From: a bacterium M00.F.Ca.ET.205.01.1.1
GTDB lineage: Bacteria; Pseudomonadota; Alphaproteobacteria; Rhizobiales; Rhizobiaceae
Length of the DNA stretch: 64,000 nt
Assembly (NCBI GenBank): GCA_004791255.1
Contig: SRUQ01000011.1
Location: 1-64,000, forward strand
Direction of reading: 5' to 3'
Shown in pieces: positions 37,882 through 46,640 of this stretch. Under the pieces are notes generated by a model. That model saw only the letters and a list, made by a program, of their open reading frames with translations. It did not search any database and was not told where the DNA came from. Made by a program: the position numbers and the translations under genes. Numbering within the stretch: position 1 is the first letter of the stretch; each line of letters opens with the position of its first letter.

Positions 37882-38766
37882 TCACGCAGCGTGCGCCGGC
37901 CGCAGGGCCAGTTCCCTAATGAAGCTCCGTAAAGAGCGCGGCTCGCGGCCCAGGGCGGCCCGCAAGGTCAGGCTGTTTCCGCCGAGGCCATATTGGGCGT
38001 AGTGGTCATGTACTTTGGCCAGCAACTGCATCTGGCGGTCGCTGTAGGGAAGATGGGCGATAGCCGCCCATTCCCCAAATGTCGGCTCGCCGGCAGAGAT
38101 CGGGCGGCCAAGTTCCTGATGCATCATTGCAACGATCTCGTCGCGGCTGTGCATGCCGGCGCAAAGTTCAAGCGTCGCGTAGGACAGTCGCGCTTCGGTC
38201 AACGCGATCGCCGCCACTTCGGCGACATCGCGGTAGTCGACACGGGCCACCCTCGCTGTCTTTGGAAACGGCTCCGAGAAGACGCCATGTTCGACAACGA
38301 ACGGCCAAGCCGCTGCGATGTTCTGCATGAAATTGGCGGGATGCAGAATGGTATATTCCATGTTCGTCGAATAGAGGGCAGGTTCGACCGGGACCTTGCT
38401 GGCGTGGTTTTCCAGCCTCGTATTGGTGGGCTGGATCACCGATGAGAAGACGAACTTTCGAACGCCTGCCCGGCTCGCAGCTTCAACCATGGCAACCCCC
38501 ATCGCTGCTTCATCGGCGGCAAAAGCCGGTCCGATGTGAAAGACGCCGTCGACGCCCTCGACGGCCCTTTCCAGGCTCTGACGATTGCGCAAATCTCCGG
38601 TCGCGATCTCGAATGCTCCGAGCCTCCTGGCCTTTTCGATGTTCGAGGGGTGGTCGCGAACGAGCGCTCGGACACGGGCATTGCGGCGGGCAAGTTCAGG
38701 CACGACAAGTCCGGCAAATCGGCCTGTTGCGCCAACAACCAAGACGGTTGGATTGGGTACTTGCAT
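37882..38766 (-). CDS. NmrA/SDR-type NAD(P)-binding oxidoreductase
   Basis: A 294-residue atypical SDR of the NmrA-like group. The N-terminal VLVVGATGRFAGLVVPELAR is the GxxGxxG dinucleotide site; HPANFMQNIAAAWPF and VDYRDVAEVAAIALTE are typical of this group (QOR2-like or redox-sensor proteins). The ATG at 38766 has AAGGA 8 bases ahead; upstream ATGs extend into the regulatory region. It is divergent from a LysR gene, which likely controls it. Confidence 0.85.
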   Translation of the reverse strand: MQVPNPTVLVVGATGRFAGLVVPELARRNARVRALVRDHPSNIEKARRLGAFEIATGDLRNRQSLERAVEGVDGVFHIGPAFAADEAAMGVAMVEAASRAGVRKFVFSSVIQPTNTRLENHASKVPVEPALYSTNMEYTILHPANFMQNIAAAWPFVVEHGVFSEPFPKTARVARVDYRDVAEVAAIALTEARLSYATLELCAGMHSRDEIVAMMHQELGRPISAGEPTFGEWAAIAHLPYSDRQMQLLAKVHDHYAQYGLGGNSLTLRAALGREPRSLRSFIRELALRPAHAA

Positions 38767-38842
38767 GACATTTCCTTCCATCAAGCTTGCCTTTCGGAAT
38801 CTCTTGCTGGGAAATAAGATGTCACGGCTTTCGTCACAATTG

Positions 38843-38869
38843 TTCGATTTTGCGATAGCTTCTATCGAA
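38843..38869. promoter_or_regulatory. Nested inverted repeats, candidate LysR operator
   Basis: TTCGAT (38843-38848) pairs with ATCGAA (38864-38869), and within it CGATAG-CTT-CTATCG (38853-38867) is a perfect 15-base dyad. Both end about 15 bases before the LysR ATG and lie between the divergent genes, the usual place for an autoregulatory LysR site. Confidence 0.5.
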
Positions 38870-38883
38870 TATCGGGAGAAATC

Positions 38884-39777
38884 ATGAGCCGCATTGATGA
38901 TTTCGAAGCTTTCATGGCCGTCGTCGAGCAGGGCAGCCTGACGGCCGCCGCGCACCGGCTGAACCGCTCACTGCAATCGATCAGCCGGTCCTTGGCGGCG
39001 CTGGAAGAATCCGTCGGGGTCGAACTCGTGCATCGAACAACGCGCCGTTCGATTCCGAGTGAGGCCGGAGCGGCCTTTTTCCAACGCATCAAACCGGCCG
39101 TCGACGAGATAAACGAAGCGAGGCTTCAAGCGGCCAACCAGCGGTTGGAGCCATCGGGCATCCTGCGCTTAAGCGCGCCGGTTCTGTTCGGCCCGGATTT
39201 TGTCGTGCCCATAATCGCCGACTACATGCGGGCATATCCTCAGGTCGAAGTCGATCTCCAACTGTCAGACGGATTTGTCGACCTCAGCGCCGAAGGCCTC
39301 GATCTGGCGATACGGATCGGCAACCTGCCGGATTCCAGCCTGCGCGCCAAACGCCTTGGAGCTTTGCGGCGCGTGGTGTTCGGAGCACCCTCCTACTTTC
39401 AACGCCGCGGTCGGCCCACTCATCCCTTTGAGCTAAGCCAGCATGACTGCATCGTTCGAACGGTCGACGAACGTTCAGGCGGATGGATGTTTCAGATTGA
39501 AGGCAAGCCTCGAGCGGTCAAAGTCGCCGGCACTTTTCGGTCCAATTTGATGATATCGATTTATGCCGCTGCAGCCCAGGGATTGGGCCTCGGCTACTCG
39601 CCCCTTTGGCAGATAAGGCATCTGGTGGATGACGGCCGCGTCGAGCTGGTTCTGACGGAATTCGAGCCGTTGCCGGTGCCGATACATGCCTTGTGGCCCG
39701 AAGGCAGGTCGTCTTCCGCCAAGGTCAGAGTGTTCCTGGACATGCTGGCATCCCGCCTGGAACTCAAAAATCTGTAG
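38884..39777 (+). CDS. LysR-family transcriptional regulator
   Basis: A 297-residue LysR regulator. The helix-turn-helix (FMAVVEQGSLTAAAHRLNRS then LQSISRSLAALEE) occupies residues 8-50. The effector domain has VEVDLQLSDGFVDLSAEGLDLAIRIG, putting it in the same subgroup as the LysR at 10228. Both regulators are divergent from an SDR-superfamily gene, a repeated regulatory arrangement in this window. Inducer unknown. Confidence 0.9.
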   Translation: MSRIDDFEAFMAVVEQGSLTAAAHRLNRSLQSISRSLAALEESVGVELVHRTTRRSIPSEAGAAFFQRIKPAVDEINEARLQAANQRLEPSGILRLSAPVLFGPDFVVPIIADYMRAYPQVEVDLQLSDGFVDLSAEGLDLAIRIGNLPDSSLRAKRLGALRRVVFGAPSYFQRRGRPTHPFELSQHDCIVRTVDERSGGWMFQIEGKPRAVKVAGTFRSNLMISIYAAAAQGLGLGYSPLWQIRHLVDDGRVELVLTEFEPLPVPIHALWPEGRSSSAKVRVFLDMLASRLELKNL

Positions 39778-39811
39778 CAGTGCGTGCCGGAGTGCCAGAA
39801 CCTTGGCGCAC

Positions 39812-39916
39812 TAAAGCGCGTCACGTCGAAACGGATTCATGCGACGCGCTTCAGGTCTTTGTTTTCATGCATGTCGTCGTCCCAGAACCGAAGTCACTTT
39901 TGGGCAACATGCATCG
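39812..39916 (+). repeat. Dispersed palindromic repeat, copy 2
   Basis: Module A, AAGCGCGTC...GACGCGCTT around GAAACGGATTCATGC, is followed by CAGGTCTTTGTTTTCATGCA and module B. Module B is ATGCATGTCGTCGT, CCCAGAACC, a short loop, then TTTTGGG and CAACATGCAT, a nested hairpin. It sits between convergent genes and could help stop transcription. Confidence 0.85.
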
Positions 39917-39931
39917 CGCGGTGCTACAGAA

Positions 39932-41569
39932 TCAGACCTTGGCGACGATCCGCATGAAGGCCGGCATGTCGTCGCCGAAGCCGACGGTGCCGTCGTTGTC
40001 TTCCTGGCGGTGGCGGGCAGGGCGGTTGTTGTCGCGCTGCGGCCTCGAATCGCCACGCTCCGGCGTGCGGCTCTCGTTGCGGTCAGCCTTGCGCTCGGTG
40101 TTTTCGGAGCGGATGGCTTCCTTCCGCGCACGGCGTTCGCCAATGTCGGCGACCGCCGTCTCAGCCACATCGGGCTGTTCCTGTTGCGCTACTGGGGTGG
40201 GGGCATCGTCCTCGGCATGTCTGCCGCGACGTTCGCCGCCCTTCTTGCGGTCGCCCCTGCGATCATCGTCCTTGCGGCCGGCGCGACGCGGCGCACCCTT
40301 GCCGCGGCGCGGGGCATCTTCTTCACCTTCGCTCGCGACCACCGTCGACAGGTCGCCGTCATGCCACTCGATCTTGGTGCCGATCAGCCGTTCGATGGCG
40401 TCGATGTATTTGGTGTCCGACTTGGTGGCGATGGTAAAGGATTTGCCGGAGCGCCCGGCGCGGCCGGTACGGCCGATGCGATGGACATAGTCCTCGGCGT
40501 GGATCGGCACATCGTAGTTGAAGACGTGGCTGACATCGGGGATGTCGAGACCGCGCGCCGCGACGTCGGAAGCGACGAGGTAGCGGAGCTTGCCGTCGCG
40601 GAAATTGGCCAGCATCTGCATGCGCGCGCGCTGGTCCATGTCGCCATGCAGGGCGCCGGCATCGAAATCATACTTCAGCAGCGAGCGGAACAGCTCCGAT
40701 ACTTCGACCTTGCGGTTGCAGAAGATGATGGCGTTCTTCAGCTCCGCATCCTCGGCCTTCATCAGATTGCGCAACGTCTCGCGCTTGTCCCACGGCTTCG
40801 AGCCGGACTTCACCAGCCGCTGGGTGATGCTGGTGGCGGTGGATGCCGCCTTGGAGACCTCGACGCGCACCGGCGCGTGCAGGAATTTCTCGGTAAGCTT
40901 GGTGATCTCGGGCGGCATCGTCGCCGAGAAGAAAAGCGTCTGCCGGGTGAACGGGATCATCTCGCAGATGCGTTCGATATCGGGGATGAAACCCATGTCG
41001 AGCATGCGGTCCGCTTCGTCGATGACGAGAATCTCGACGCCGTTGAGCAGAAGCTTGCCGCGCTCGCGATGGTCGAGCATGCGGCCAGGCGTCGCGATCA
41101 GCACGTCGGCGCCGCGCTCCAGCTTCTTGTCCTGCTCGTCGAACGACACGCCGCCGATCAGCAGCGCGATGTTGAGCTTGTGGTTCTTGCCGTACTTGAC
41201 GAAATTTTCCTCGACCTGTGCGGCAAGTTCGCGCGTCGGTTCCAGGATCAGCGTGCGCGGCATGCGGGCGCGAGCGCGGCCCTTTTCCAGCCGGGTAAGC
41301 ATCGGCAGCACGAACGAGGCCGTCTTGCCGGTTCCGGTTTGCGCTATGCCCAGCACGTCCTTGCCCAGAAGCACGTGCGGGATGGCGCCGGCCTGGATCG
41401 GCGTCGGCTTGCTGTAACCGGCATCGGTGACTGCGGAAAGGACCTTCGGCGACAGGCCGAGGTCTGAAAAGGTCAACGCTTCTTGAGCGATCGTGGTGTC
41501 TGAGGACAAGTGTTGCTGTCTTTGGCTTGTTCGGGGGAGCGCAACGTCATACGTCGCGGCAAGCGCCAC
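39932..41569 (-). CDS. DEAD-box RNA helicase (RhlE-type)
   Basis: A 545-residue ATP-dependent RNA helicase. Q motif GYSKPTPIQ, motif I AQTGTGKT, II DEAD in VIDEADRMLDMGFIPD, III SAT, and VI HRIGRTGRAGR are all intact. After about residue 410 comes a long hydrophilic tail of Arg/Asp/Glu-rich repeats (GRKDDDRRGDRKKGGERRGR), likely RNA-binding. Such helicases unwind RNA for degradation, ribosome assembly and cold adaptation. The first 20 residues look non-conserved; a TTG at about residue 21 is an alternative start. Confidence 0.9.
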   Translation of the reverse strand: MALAATYDVALPRTSQRQQHLSSDTTIAQEALTFSDLGLSPKVLSAVTDAGYSKPTPIQAGAIPHVLLGKDVLGIAQTGTGKTASFVLPMLTRLEKGRARARMPRTLILEPTRELAAQVEENFVKYGKNHKLNIALLIGGVSFDEQDKKLERGADVLIATPGRMLDHRERGKLLLNGVEILVIDEADRMLDMGFIPDIERICEMIPFTRQTLFFSATMPPEITKLTEKFLHAPVRVEVSKAASTATSITQRLVKSGSKPWDKRETLRNLMKAEDAELKNAIIFCNRKVEVSELFRSLLKYDFDAGALHGDMDQRARMQMLANFRDGKLRYLVASDVAARGLDIPDVSHVFNYDVPIHAEDYVHRIGRTGRAGRSGKSFTIATKSDTKYIDAIERLIGTKIEWHDGDLSTVVASEGEEDAPRRGKGAPRRAGRKDDDRRGDRKKGGERRGRHAEDDAPTPVAQQEQPDVAETAVADIGERRARKEAIRSENTERKADRNESRTPERGDSRPQRDNNRPARHRQEDNDGTVGFGDDMPAFMRIVAKV

Positions 41570-41701
41570 GCGCCTGCAAGGTTGGCATTGCGATTAGGCG
41601 CAAGCCCGCGATTTGTCAACAGAAACGGGCGGGAATGGTGCGATTGTGAAGTCGTAACCTTAATCGCGATGCTTAATCCGGCCGCTCGTCTCCATGCCGG
41701 C

Positions 41702-42475
41702 TCAATAGCGGAACTGTTCGGCGAGAATGCGTTCGTTCCAGGAGTGATTGGGATCGAACAGCAAAGTTGCCGTTGCTGTCGGTGATTCCCGCACCGTCAC
41801 CGACGTCACGGCCTTCACTTCGGTATGGTCGGCGGCCGCGTTTACCGGGCGTTTTTCCGCCTCCAATATGTCGAAGCGCACGGTTGCCTTGTTGGAAAGC
41901 AGCGCGCCGCGCCAGCGGCGCGGGCGGAACGGGCTGACCGGAGTCAGCGCCAGCAGGGGCGCGTCGAGCGGCAGGATCGGCCCGTGCGCCGAAAGATTGT
42001 AGGCTGTCGATCCCGCCGGAGTGGCAATCATCACGCCGTCGCAGCTCAATTCCTCCAGCCTCGTCTGCTCGTCCACGGTGATGCGGATCTTAGCCGTCTG
42101 GTAGGACTGACGCCACAGCGCCACCTCGTTGATCGCCAGTGCCGAAACCGTTTCGCCTTCCGAGGTGACGACCTGCATCTCCAGCGGGCGGATCGTTTCG
42201 GCGACGGCGGCAGCGATGCGCTCGTCGAGGCCGCCCGAACGGTACTCGTTCATCAGGAAGCCGATGGTGCCACGGTTCATGCCGTAGACCTTTTTCCCCG
42301 TCCCCATCGTGTCGCGCAAAGTCTGCAGCAGGAAGCCGTCGCCGCCCAAGGCCACGACGATTTCGGCTTCGGCGACCGGACACTGGCCATAGCGTGCCGA
42401 CAGGCTTTCCTGAGCCGCCTTGGCGTCCGCTGTGTCGGACGAGACGAAGGCGATGCGGCTGGCGGCGTTGCTCAT
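41702..42475 (-). CDS. nadK: NAD kinase
   Basis: A 257-residue NAD kinase that phosphorylates NAD to NADP. The GGDG motif is in VVALGGDGFLLQTL, followed by YGMNRGTIGFLMNEY (the family's GxLGFL region), then AINEVALWR and the TPAGSTAYNLSAHGPILP block. The ATG at 42475 with GAGAAG ahead is chosen; an earlier ATG would add 27 Pro/His-rich residues. It lies upstream of the helicase on the same strand with a 132-base gap. Confidence 0.93.
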   Translation of the reverse strand: MSNAASRIAFVSSDTADAKAAQESLSARYGQCPVAEAEIVVALGGDGFLLQTLRDTMGTGKKVYGMNRGTIGFLMNEYRSGGLDERIAAAVAETIRPLEMQVVTSEGETVSALAINEVALWRQSYQTAKIRITVDEQTRLEELSCDGVMIATPAGSTAYNLSAHGPILPLDAPLLALTPVSPFRPRRWRGALLSNKATVRFDILEAEKRPVNAAADHTEVKAVTSVTVRESPTATATLLFDPNHSWNERILAEQFRY

Positions 42476-43283
42476 GGCTTCTCGATGGCGACCTGATGGC
42501 GGCGAGGGATGTTGCCGCGCCAGCGCCGGGGTAGCATGGGGCGGGCATGTCTGCAAAGAGAGCCGTCATGCCGGCGGGCAATGCGAAGCCGAAGGTGCTG
42601 CACGTCGGCCCGGTCGCGCTTCGTGTCAGGGAACAGGCGAATGTGATGGTTAAGGCCGTGCTTAAGCTCTCGTAAAGCCCAGTCGGTCATGTTAGCCGGC
42701 ATGGACGGCGTGGGGGCGCCCGCAGCACCGTTATGTCCTTCGGGAAGCAACGCTGCGGCCTTTTGATTTGTGCTCGTGATCCTTCGGCAGCAAATGCTGG
42801 CCTTCGGGGGCACGCGCCCAGCCAGCCGAGGCCGACATATTGCCGGTGACACGCCTGATAATCGTTTTCGTCATGTTGGGGAGCTTCGCGCTCGTCTTCG
42901 CCGAGTTGGTACGCCAGTCGGAAGAGATGAGCATGAGACCGCTGCCCACGGCATCGCGCTGCGGCGACGCCGCTGGAATGCCTTGCCCGCAACGGGCACT
43001 TTAGGTCGTTGCTTTTCATGCATGTCGTCGTCCCAAAACCAAGGTCGCTTTTGGCGACATGCGTTGAACAAGCTGATTGTCCGCACCTTGAAAGAGTACG
43101 GTCCCGCGGTTTCTCGTCCACCGGCCAAATCGCCGGATAGTCGCAAAACAAGATTGATCGTTGCAATTCCAACTCTTCGCGGCATACATGGCGCCAGGGG
43201 CTGAGGACTTTGGGTCTGGGTAAAACCCGGACCCCGCAGGCGTTCAGCGCTTTGACTGGCCGAGTTTGCGGAGGGGAGTTTGC
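42476..43283. other. 808-base gene-poor gap between nadK and the nucleotide-sugar epimerase gene
   Basis: Several short frames exist on the minus strand (for example 42731-42949 and 42687-43172), but none has a family match, clear ribosome site or steady codon pattern, so I do not call a gene. It contains one dispersed repeat copy (42999-43065). It marks the switch from housekeeping genes to the glycan locus and may contain gene remnants. Confidence 0.5.
42999..43065 (+). repeat. Dispersed palindromic repeat, copy 3 (module B only)
   Basis: ACTTTAGGTCGTTGCTTTTC, then ATGCATGTCGTCGTCCCAAAA, a loop, CTTTTGG and CGACATGCG. The outer arms GCATGTCG/CGACATGC and inner arms CCAAAA/TTTTGG form a nested hairpin. 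It matches copy 2 but lacks module A. Confidence 0.8.
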
Positions 43284-44255
43284 ATGCCGCGCAGCGTATT
43301 GGTTTCAGGGGGCTGCGGCTTCATTGGCTCGCATCTGGTCGACCGCCTGCTGCGGCGCGACGATCTGGAAAAACTCATGGTCGTCGACAATCTGTGGACT
43401 GGATTGCGCGACAATGTTGCCCATGTCACCGATCCGCGTTTCAGCTTGCGGATTGCCAACGCCGAAAGCTTCACGTCCGACCAGCATTTCGATGAGATCA
43501 TCCATCTGGCGTCACCGGCTTCTCCGGTGTGGTACATGCGCGAGCCAACGCGCACGATCCAAGCCAATATAGGGGGCGCGCTCAATCTCTTGTCACTGCT
43601 CAAGCCCGGCGGCCGCTTTTGCTTCGCCTCGACTTCGGAGGTTTACGGTGATCCGCTGGTTTCCCCGCAACCGGAGAGCTACCGGGGCTCCGTCGACTGC
43701 ACGGGGCCGAGAGCTTCCTATGACGAAGGCAAGCGCTGTACCGAGGCGCTGCTGTTCGAACAGCAGCGCGTCAGCGGCCTCGACATCCGCGTCGTCAGAC
43801 TGTTCAACACCTACGGGCCACGGACCCGCATCGACGATGGCCGTGCCGTTTCGAACTTTATCAGCCAGGCGCTGACGACCGGGATCCTGACGGTCTATGG
43901 CGACGGTTCCCAGTCACGCAGCTGGGGCTATGTCGACGACATCGTCGATGGATTGGAACGTTTCTTCTGGCGCGACGACATTTCGCATCGGGGTCCCCTG
44001 AATATCGGCAACAACCGCGAAGTCTCGGTTCTCGAGACCGCGAAATTCGTCTGCTCGCTCGTTCCCGGCAGCCGCATAGAACATCACGCGCCGGTTCCGC
44101 AGGATCCAACGAATCGCTGTCCGGACTTGACCCTGGCGCGGCAGGTCCTGCCCGGCTGGGAAGCCCGAACCAGCTACCAGGAGGGCATCGCCCGCACCTT
44201 GGAATGGTTCCGGCAGCAGATTGCCGCAGACAGCAGGTTGGCGGTCTCAGCCTGA
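43284..44255 (+). CDS. NAD-dependent nucleotide-sugar epimerase/dehydratase (UDP-xylose synthase-like)
   Basis: A 323-residue extended SDR. VLVSGGCGFIGSHLVDRLL is the dinucleotide site; catalytic Ser/Tyr/Lys appear as ASTSEVYGDP and ASYDEGKRCTE; RLFNTYGPRTRIDDGRAVSNF and GDGSQSRSWGYVDDIV follow. The SYDEGKR form of the YxxxK motif is typical of UDP-glucuronate decarboxylase (UXS), which makes UDP-xylose, though a dTDP- or UDP-sugar epimerase is possible. GGAGGGGAG precedes the ATG at 43284. It is convergent with glf (18 bases) and belongs to a short glycan locus. Confidence 0.82.
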   Translation: MPRSVLVSGGCGFIGSHLVDRLLRRDDLEKLMVVDNLWTGLRDNVAHVTDPRFSLRIANAESFTSDQHFDEIIHLASPASPVWYMREPTRTIQANIGGALNLLSLLKPGGRFCFASTSEVYGDPLVSPQPESYRGSVDCTGPRASYDEGKRCTEALLFEQQRVSGLDIRVVRLFNTYGPRTRIDDGRAVSNFISQALTTGILTVYGDGSQSRSWGYVDDIVDGLERFFWRDDISHRGPLNIGNNREVSVLETAKFVCSLVPGSRIEHHAPVPQDPTNRCPDLTLARQVLPGWEARTSYQEGIARTLEWFRQQIAADSRLAVSA

Positions 44256-44273
44256 CGAATCTCCGGCGCGGAT

Positions 44274-45476
44274 TCAACCTGGCGACCGCGAGAGGGAAAC
44301 GAGCTTGCCCGCGAAATAGGGATCGAGCACGGTTTCGAACGCTTTGAGAGCCGCGCCGATCGCCTGGTGCATGTCGAGATAGCGATAGGTGCCAAGCCGC
44401 CCGCCAAGATGCAGGTTCTTCTCATGGTCGGCCCGCTCGAGGTAGCGGCGATAAACAGCCTGGTCGCGGCGTGTGTCGATCGGATAATAGGGTTCGTCGG
44501 CGCGGCCGGCAAAACGGGAATATTCGCGACCGATAAGCGTCTGGTCGGCCTTGTGCTGGCGCTCCGGATTGAAATGCCGGAACTCGACCACGCGCGTGTA
44601 CGGCACCGTTTCGTCCGCATAGTTCATGATCGCCGTGCCCTGATGGTCCGGCGTGTCCATCACCTCCAGATCGATATCGATGGTCCGCCAGCCGAGTTCG
44701 CCCTCGCTATAGTCGAAATAGCGGTCGATCGGACCGGTGTAGACAACCGGCAGGTCCTTGGGCAGGAGGGATTTGATGTCGAAGAAGTCGATACCGAGCC
44801 GCGTTTCGATAAGGGGATGCGCGAGCATTTTCTCGAAGATCGCCGTATAGCCGTCCACGGGCTGGCCCTGGAAACGGTCATTGAAGTAGCCGTCCTCGAA
44901 AGTATAGCGGACAGGCAGGCGCGCGATGATCTGCGGCGGCAGGTCGCGTGGGTCTGTCTGCCATTGCTTGGCGGTATAGCCCTTGATGAAGGCCTCGTAG
45001 AGAGGGCGCCCGACGAGGGAGATCGCCTTCTCCTCGAGATTGGTCGGCGGGCGATCGCCGAGTTCCGCTGCTTGCTCGGCGATCATGCCGCGAGCCTCGT
45101 CCGGACTCAGCCGCTTGCCGAAAAACTGGCAGATCGTGGCGAGGTTGATCGGTAGCGAATAGACCTTGTCGCGATAGGTCGAGAACGCGCGATGGCGATA
45201 GGGCGTGAAATCGGTGAAGCCGCGCAGGTAGTTCCAGACCTCCTCGTTGGAAGTGTGGAAGAGGTGCGGTCCGTAACGATGGATCTCGACGCCGGTGGCG
45301 GGGTCCAGCTCGGTATAGGCATTGCCGCCTATGTGCCGGCGCCGGTCGATCACCAGCACGCGCCGGCCCAGTTTCCTCGCTATGTGCTCAGCGAGCGTCG
45401 CGCCATAAAAACCCGCGCCGACGATGAGAATGTCGGCCTTGGCCAGCAGGTTTCCGTCCATTCGCGAATCCGCCAT
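44274..45476 (-). CDS. glf: UDP-galactopyranose mutase
   Basis: A 400-residue flavoenzyme converting UDP-galactopyranose to UDP-galactofuranose, the donor for Galf in surface glycans. The FAD site is ILIVGAGFYGATLAEHIA; RRHIGGNAYTE, HRYGPHLFHTS and EAFIKGYTAKQW are strongly conserved; LGGRLGTYRYLDMHQ ends the domain. I chose the ATG at 45476, 2 bases after the preceding stop; an ATG at 45461 is equally possible. It is translationally close to the DUF707-like gene, so both probably serve the same glycan. Confidence 0.93.
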   Translation of the reverse strand: MADSRMDGNLLAKADILIVGAGFYGATLAEHIARKLGRRVLVIDRRRHIGGNAYTELDPATGVEIHRYGPHLFHTSNEEVWNYLRGFTDFTPYRHRAFSTYRDKVYSLPINLATICQFFGKRLSPDEARGMIAEQAAELGDRPPTNLEEKAISLVGRPLYEAFIKGYTAKQWQTDPRDLPPQIIARLPVRYTFEDGYFNDRFQGQPVDGYTAIFEKMLAHPLIETRLGIDFFDIKSLLPKDLPVVYTGPIDRYFDYSEGELGWRTIDIDLEVMDTPDHQGTAIMNYADETVPYTRVVEFRHFNPERQHKADQTLIGREYSRFAGRADEPYYPIDTRRDQAVYRRYLERADHEKNLHLGGRLGTYRYLDMHQAIGAALKAFETVLDPYFAGKLVSLSRSPG

Positions 45477-45478
45477 CC

Positions 45479-46384
45479 TTAGGGCTTGAGAACTATCTGA
45501 GACAGGTCGACAGGCTTGGAATATTGCCTGCGCAGCAGGCGCCATAACAATTCCATCAATTTATTGGCCTGACGAAAGGCTTTCCTGTCCAGGAGATAGT
45601 CGGTCACCATACGCAGGCCGATCATCGGTTGCGATCGCCAGCGCCTGCCTTTGCGATCGACGGCTTCATAGGACAAGGGAAAGAACTCGCCAAATCCATA
45701 CTGCGATGCCAGCTGGCAATATTCCTCGTGGGGCGTCCTGCCTGACTTGAGCATCGTTGTCGCCAGTTGTGTCCCGACTGGCCGCGTATGGCGGACGGGC
45801 AGGGCGTCGAATACGGCCGATGTTCCGTGGTTGTCTTCGGCAAGCCTGGTCCACAAGTAGTCGAGACCGAACCCGCTCATGGAACCCCTAAAAAGGGGCA
45901 GCATCTTGGCCACGACACCGGCTGACATGCAGGGGGCCATAAGCTCGATCCTGTCGATGAGCCGGAACTCGAAGCTCCTGCAGCGAAGAAACGGCAGGTG
46001 GCTGTAATAACTGTCCAGCGTCAATGCCGGCTGGGCGACCTGCAGATCGAGCCGACGCATGTTGGAGAACATGGCCTCGATGGTCGCCCGGTCTGCTTCC
46101 AGATCATCATCCGGAAGCCAGACATACCGGTAGCGATCAAGGAGTTCAGGCTGTTGGCTGAGCAGGGCATGGATGCCATCCCATTTGCCGCCCTTGTAGT
46201 CGACCCGGTTTTCATGCGGCAGCCGGAACGCCGACGGATCGCTTCCGAAGTAGCTGACGATCAAATCGAACCCGCACCCGGGATCGCCCGCTCCCCATCC
46301 GCGATGGAGGGATTTGTCACCAGCCCTGACAATCACGAGATTGCGGTGGTGGGCGCTCATCAAAGGTTTGTTTGCGACATTCAT
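45479..46384 (-). CDS. DUF707-like protein, probable glycan-related transferase
   Basis: A 301-residue protein. RNLVIVRAGDKSLHRGW near the N-terminus and YRYVWLPDDDLEADRATIEA (an Asp-rich patch like a glycosyltransferase DxD) match the DUF707 pattern, as does SGFGLDYLWTRLAEDN with its acidic residues. DUF707 proteins have no proven activity, but the fold resembles GT-A transferases. No signal peptide. It is operonic with glf and divergent from another putative transferase at 46641. Confidence 0.6.
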   Translation of the reverse strand: MNVANKPLMSAHHRNLVIVRAGDKSLHRGWGAGDPGCGFDLIVSYFGSDPSAFRLPHENRVDYKGGKWDGIHALLSQQPELLDRYRYVWLPDDDLEADRATIEAMFSNMRRLDLQVAQPALTLDSYYSHLPFLRCRSFEFRLIDRIELMAPCMSAGVVAKMLPLFRGSMSGFGLDYLWTRLAEDNHGTSAVFDALPVRHTRPVGTQLATTMLKSGRTPHEEYCQLASQYGFGEFFPLSYEAVDRKGRRWRSQPMIGLRMVTDYLLDRKAFRQANKLMELLWRLLRRQYSKPVDLSQIVLKP

Positions 46385-46640
46385 ACCGGGTCCGGAGTGT
46401 GGCGGTCGTGGCGAGGCCTACACGAAAGCAAGAAGAATGCGAAGGGCCATGACAGAGGGAAGACCCGTCTTGGCCGGGCATGACATCTTGTTGGCACGAC
46501 GGGTTTATCCAAGCGGCATGCCAATTCACCGTGTTTTACAACACGAAGCCAATCTAACCGAAGCCCATCCGGTCAATGCCTATTGCCAGAGCGACCTTTC
46601 TGATGATCAGGTCGCGCCGACGTTACGCAGTGAGGGATTG

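Noticed and set aside
41660..41690. CtrA-like site TTAA...TTAA upstream of the helicase
   Set aside because: The spacing is 9 bases, not the 7 of the CtrA box, and the flanks do not fit.
42687..43172. Possible 161-residue protein on the minus strand
   Set aside because: It crosses a dispersed repeat copy, is Cys/Arg-rich without family resemblance, and has no ribosome site; left as gene-poor sequence.
46480..46515. Sigma-54-like TGGCAC element before the putative glycosyltransferase
   Set aside because: The matching GC of the -12 element is missing at the right distance.
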